Shown piece after piece: positions 6,396 to 8,620 of a stretch of DNA of 8,620 nt. The DNA lies in NCBI GenBank assembly GCA_946480965.1, contig CAMLMI010000188.1, positions 1 to 8,620 of the forward strand, in the 5' to 3' direction. A program made the translations under genes and the position numbers. The notes beneath the pieces are model-generated. The model saw only the letters and a list, made by a program, of their open reading frames with translations, was not told the origin of the DNA and did not search any database. Source of the stretch: an uncultured Verrucomicrobiales bacterium. GTDB taxonomy: Bacteria; Verrucomicrobiota; Verrucomicrobiae; Limisphaerales; CANJSG01. Numbering within the stretch: the stretch's first letter is position 1; each line of letters begins with the position of its first letter.

Positions 6396-7325
6396 TCAAA
6401 CCAGTCCCTCAAGCATCGACGGCAGGCGTGCGATGCAACGGTCCAGATTGGCCTGGGCGATGGCCTTTTCTCCGTCCGTAAGGGCTGGATAGAGGATGCC
6501 CCAACCGGCGGCAGAGGAGCAGGTCTCGGCCGTGACCGATCCCTTGTTGAGGCTGTCGCCGATCCCGGCGTTGCGCACCATCAGGTCTGCGATCTGCACC
6601 GCCGCCACGATGTGGGCGTGGTGGCCGGCCTTGGCGGGATCATGGTGGTGGAGCGCCGTTTCGCACAGCACGTCGGGGAGATGGTGGTTCTTCAGGTAGA
6701 GGGCGCCGAGCATGGCGTGGTCGATGCCGAGCACCTCGGCCTCGATGGCGAGGAGCGGGCGGCCGGTCTCGGTCATGCGCCGGTGGATCTCGCTGAAATA
6801 CTCCGAGAAGGCGGAGGCCATCACGATCTTGCCCACGTCATGGGTCAGTCCGGCCACGTAGTCCACCTCGTCGGGCGGTGCCTGGACGGCGCCGAGCACT
6901 TCGCGGGTGACGATCGCGACGCCGATGCAGTGCTGCCAGAATTCGCGCCACTTGAACGGGCTGGAGCCGGCGAGCTTCTGGAAGTCCTCGATCACGGGTG
7001 TGACCATCGCGAGCTGCCGGATCTGGCGGATGCCGAGGTAGAAGACGGCCTCCTCGATGCTGTTGATGGGCGCGGAGAGGCCGTAATAGACGGAGTTCAC
7101 CAGCCGCAGCAGGCGGGCGGTCAAACTGGGGTCGCGGCGGATCACCTCGGCGATCTGCGAGGTGTAGCGCTGGTCGGCGGTCAGCAGCTCGCGCAGGGCG
7201 CTGTTGATGCTGTTGAGCGACGGCAGGCGCGGACATTGCCTCAGTCGGTTCTCGATCTGGGAGGATTCGAGCGGGGCCAGCGTCCGCGTCGGCGTGATGA
7301 TCGTGAAAGACATTTCCGTGTTCAT
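6396..7325 (-). CDS. HDOD-domain signalling protein
   Basis: This 309-residue cytoplasmic protein consists mainly of an HDOD domain, an HD-related output domain of bacterial signalling proteins. CPRLPSLNSINSALRELL leads into RRDPSLTARLLRLVNSVYYG and INSIEEAVFYLGIRQIRQLA, which are typical HDOD segments. HD-like residues are kept: His132 (FWQHC), His162-Asp163 (THDVGK), His203 (IDHAMLG), His226-228 (LHHHDP) and Asp247 (IADLM). HDOD domains are generally thought not to be active phosphodiesterases, so activity is uncertain. The frame is open up to 7439, but that upstream part reads as low-complexity Arg/Gly/Lys. The ATG at 7325 has GGAAA seven bases upstream and gives a normal N-terminus. A second ATG at 7313 is possible. 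No receiver or other sensory domain is fused. It is divergent from the CheX-family gene. Confidence 0.88.
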   Translation of the reverse strand: MNTEMSFTIITPTRTLAPLESSQIENRLRQCPRLPSLNSINSALRELLTADQRYTSQIAEVIRRDPSLTARLLRLVNSVYYGLSAPINSIEEAVFYLGIRQIRQLAMVTPVIEDFQKLAGSSPFKWREFWQHCIGVAIVTREVLGAVQAPPDEVDYVAGLTHDVGKIVMASAFSEYFSEIHRRMTETGRPLLAIEAEVLGIDHAMLGALYLKNHHLPDVLCETALHHHDPAKAGHHAHIVAAVQIADLMVRNAGIGDSLNKGSVTAETCSSAAGWGILYPALTDGEKAIAQANLDRCIARLPSMLEGLV

Positions 7326-7471
7326 CGGCGGTTTCCGGAAAAGGATTAACCCCGTTCCCTTCCCCCGGTGTTTTCGTCCGCCGCCGGTCCCGGAAGCCTT
7401 TTCCGCCGCGTTGTCGCCGGAAGCTCCGATTCCCCTCAAGTCGGGGTGCGCGCTGCCGATGCCTACCAGCG
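7326..7471. promoter_or_regulatory. Divergent intergenic region with palindrome and repeated CCGGAA
   Basis: These 146 bases separate the starts of the HDOD (-) and CheX-family (+) genes, so promoters for both are expected here. Visible structure includes the 10-base palindrome TTTCCGGAAA at 7332-7341, which overlaps the likely HDOD ribosome-binding site. CCGGAA occurs at 7335-7340, 7390-7395 and 7417-7422. A 9-base inverted repeat pairs CGGAAAAGG (7336-7344) with CCTTTTCCG (7397-7405). I could not identify convincing -35/-10 boxes. A binding role for the repeated element is inference only. Confidence 0.35.
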
Positions 7472-7945
7472 ATGAAGCTGAATCTTGACGAACTCGTGCA
7501 GAGAGCCGTCGTCGATGTCTTTGGACAGGCCTTTGCGCTCCCGGTGACCCCGGAGGAGGCCGGCACCCTCGTGCTGAACGGCGAGCCCCACGTGGCGGGC
7601 GCGGTCGGCTTCATCGGCGACATGACCGGAGTCGTCTACATCTACTGCACCGCGCGTCTGGCGCGCAAGGTGGCCGCGACCACCATGGGCCTGGAGGAAT
7701 CCAGCCCCGAGGTGGACGACATGGTCAACGACACCGTGGGCGAGGTCGCCAACATGGTCGTCGGCAACGTGAAGGCCAAGCTCTACGAGCGCGGCGTCCA
7801 GACCGTGCTGACCATCCCCTCCATCGTCCGGGGGAGCAATTTCGTGATCGAATGCGTGAGCAACACCGAACGGGCCGTCCGCTCGTTCCGGACCGTGGAC
7901 AACCACCAGGTTGTCACTGAAGTGCTCCTCAAACCTGCCGACTAA
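7472..7945 (+). CDS. CheX-family chemotaxis phosphatase-like protein
   Basis: This 157-residue protein has the CheC/CheX/FliY phosphatase fold. The key helix DDMVNDTVGEVANMVVGNVK carries the ExxN signature, with Glu91 and Asn94 as the expected catalytic residues. In CheX these residues insert into a receiver domain and speed hydrolysis of its aspartyl phosphate. GAVGFIGDMTGVVYIYC (about 43-59) is the typical preceding beta-hairpin, and the length is that of CheX. The gene lies 8 bases before a receiver-domain protein, the likely substrate, and no other chemotaxis gene is in the window. The ATG at 7472 has no good Shine-Dalgarno sequence. No in-frame start codon was found in the bases just upstream, so this start is preferred. 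The role in motility against another signalling route cannot be decided from this window. Confidence 0.88.
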   Translation: MKLNLDELVQRAVVDVFGQAFALPVTPEEAGTLVLNGEPHVAGAVGFIGDMTGVVYIYCTARLARKVAATTMGLEESSPEVDDMVNDTVGEVANMVVGNVKAKLYERGVQTVLTIPSIVRGSNFVIECVSNTERAVRSFRTVDNHQVVTEVLLKPAD

Positions 7946-7953
7946 GAGAAAAC

Positions 7954-8620
7954 ATGGGCCCAAAAATCCTCACCGTCGATGACAGCAAGACCATCCGGCT
8001 GATCATCGGGAAGGCGTTCAAGTCGTATGACTGCGAAGTCTTCGAAGCCTGCAACGGCGTCGAAGGCCTCGCCGTCGCGTCCAAGGAGAAGCCGGACATC
8101 ATCATCCTCGACATCACCATGCCGGTGATGGACGGCTACGAGACCCTGACCAAGCTCAAGTCCGATCCCGAGCTCAAGGGCATCCCCGTCATCATGCTCA
8201 CCGCCGAGGCCGGCCGGGAGAACGTGCTGAAGATCGCCAAGCAGGGCGTCCGCGACTACCTCATCAAGCCCTTCAAGGAGGAGCTGATCGTGGACCGCGT
8301 CAGCCGCGTCATCGACCTCAAGCCCAAGGGCGGCGCCGCCACCAAGGCCAAGCGCTTCGACGACCCCCTGCGCATCCTCGTGGTGGACGACAAGCCCGCC
8401 ATCACCGATCTGATCGCCGAGGGCCTGAAGGACACCACCTGGACCGTCACCGGCCGCTCCACCAACGGCGAGGCGGTGGACTACTGCCACGCGCAGAACC
8501 CCGATGTGATCCTCGTCAGCCTCTCGCTGCCCGAGAGCGCCGGGTTCACGCTCTTCCAGATGCTCCGGACGAACAACAAGACCAAGTCCGTCCCCGTCTT
8601 CGGCATGTGCGTGAAGACCG
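7954..8620 (+). CDS. Tandem-receiver response regulator, truncated by the window end
   Basis: An open frame from the ATG at 7954 runs to the window edge (222 full codons, no stop). Receiver 1 (about residues 3-122) is complete and canonical: Asp9-Asp10 acidic pair, phospho-acceptor Asp53 in ILDITMPVMDGYE, Thr83 in IMLTAEA and Lys105 in LIKPF. A charged linker rich in Lys, Gly and Ala (about 124-137) leads to a second receiver that begins LRILVVDDKPAI with Asp145-Asp146. There the acceptor position reads ILVSLSLPESAGF, so Ser189 replaces Asp, and Cys219 replaces the Thr. The second domain is therefore probably not phosphorylated. The remaining C-terminal part is outside the window, so any output domain is unknown. 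It starts 8 bases after the CheX-family stop, with a weak AGAGA upstream, and the two are probably co-transcribed. Confidence 0.9.
   Translation, partial: MGPKILTVDDSKTIRLIIGKAFKSYDCEVFEACNGVEGLAVASKEKPDIIILDITMPVMDGYETLTKLKSDPELKGIPVIMLTAEAGRENVLKIAKQGVRDYLIKPFKEELIVDRVSRVIDLKPKGGAATKAKRFDDPLRILVVDDKPAITDLIAEGLKDTTWTVTGRSTNGEAVDYCHAQNPDVILVSLSLPESAGFTLFQMLRTNNKTKSVPVFGMCVKT

Noticed and set aside
4472..6412. 646-codon open frame on the - strand opposite the YbbR and glmM genes
   Set aside because: It is Asp/Gly/Val/Ala-rich shadow translation of the glmM complement, with no motif. glmM itself is unambiguous on the + strand.
7326..7439. N-terminal extension of the HDOD protein to an ATG at 7439
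   Set aside because: The extra 38 residues are low-complexity and basic, and they would consume most of the divergent promoter region. The ATG at 7325 has a well-spaced GGAAA.
7942..8490. 182-codon open frame on the - strand opposite the receiver gene
   Set aside because: The + strand frame has full receiver motifs. The antisense product is a Gly/Asp/Val/Leu-rich shadow.

Overview
The window is a high-G+C bacterial chromosome segment. Lines sampled inside the core genes reach about 77% G+C, against about 53% in the first 300 bases. It carries ten genes, two of them cut by the window edges. Gene content (folP next to a membrane diadenylate cyclase, a YbbR protein and glmM, plus HDOD, CheX and stand-alone receiver proteins) and the weak Shine-Dalgarno sequences suggest a Gram-negative of the Verrucomicrobiota/PVC type. 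That placement is an inference from gene content, not a proven taxonomy.

Layout. (1) Bases 2-211 hold the last 69 codons of a gene ending in a DUF4357-like domain, a tail found on GIY-YIG-type nucleases. Its base composition differs from everything downstream, so it may be accessory DNA. (2) Bases 336-1502 encode a membrane fatty acid hydroxylase/sterol desaturase family enzyme with the full set of His clusters. (3) Bases 1557-6385 form a very compact run of six genes on the + strand: a glyoxalase I-like VOC protein, an uncharacterised ATP-grasp protein, folP (dihydropteroate synthase), cdaA (diadenylate cyclase), a short YbbR/CdaR-like membrane protein and glmM (phosphoglucosamine mutase). 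Neighbouring genes overlap by 4 or 1 bases or are separated by 1-3 bases, so they are probably one transcript with translational coupling. The run joins folate synthesis, c-di-AMP signalling and the first committed steps towards UDP-GlcNAc and peptidoglycan. (4) Bases 6396-7325 (- strand) encode an HDOD-domain protein, convergent with glmM and only 10 bases from it. (5) After a 146-base divergent intergenic region, bases 7472-8620 (+ strand) encode a CheX-family phosphatase and a tandem-receiver response regulator that runs off the window.

How they work together. CdaA makes c-di-AMP. Its YbbR partner is, by analogy with Firmicutes, a regulator, and GlmM is known there to bind and inhibit CdaA. 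The same three-gene set here is preceded by folP, the neighbour of glmM in E. coli. The CheX/receiver pair looks like a matched phosphatase and phospho-protein. The second receiver domain has lost its phospho-acceptor Asp.

No tRNA, rRNA, CRISPR array, insertion sequence or convincing rho-independent terminator was seen. Nothing in the window is clearly a new system. The best leads are the ATP-grasp protein inside the core operon, the DGG variant of the CdaA motif and the pseudo-receiver.
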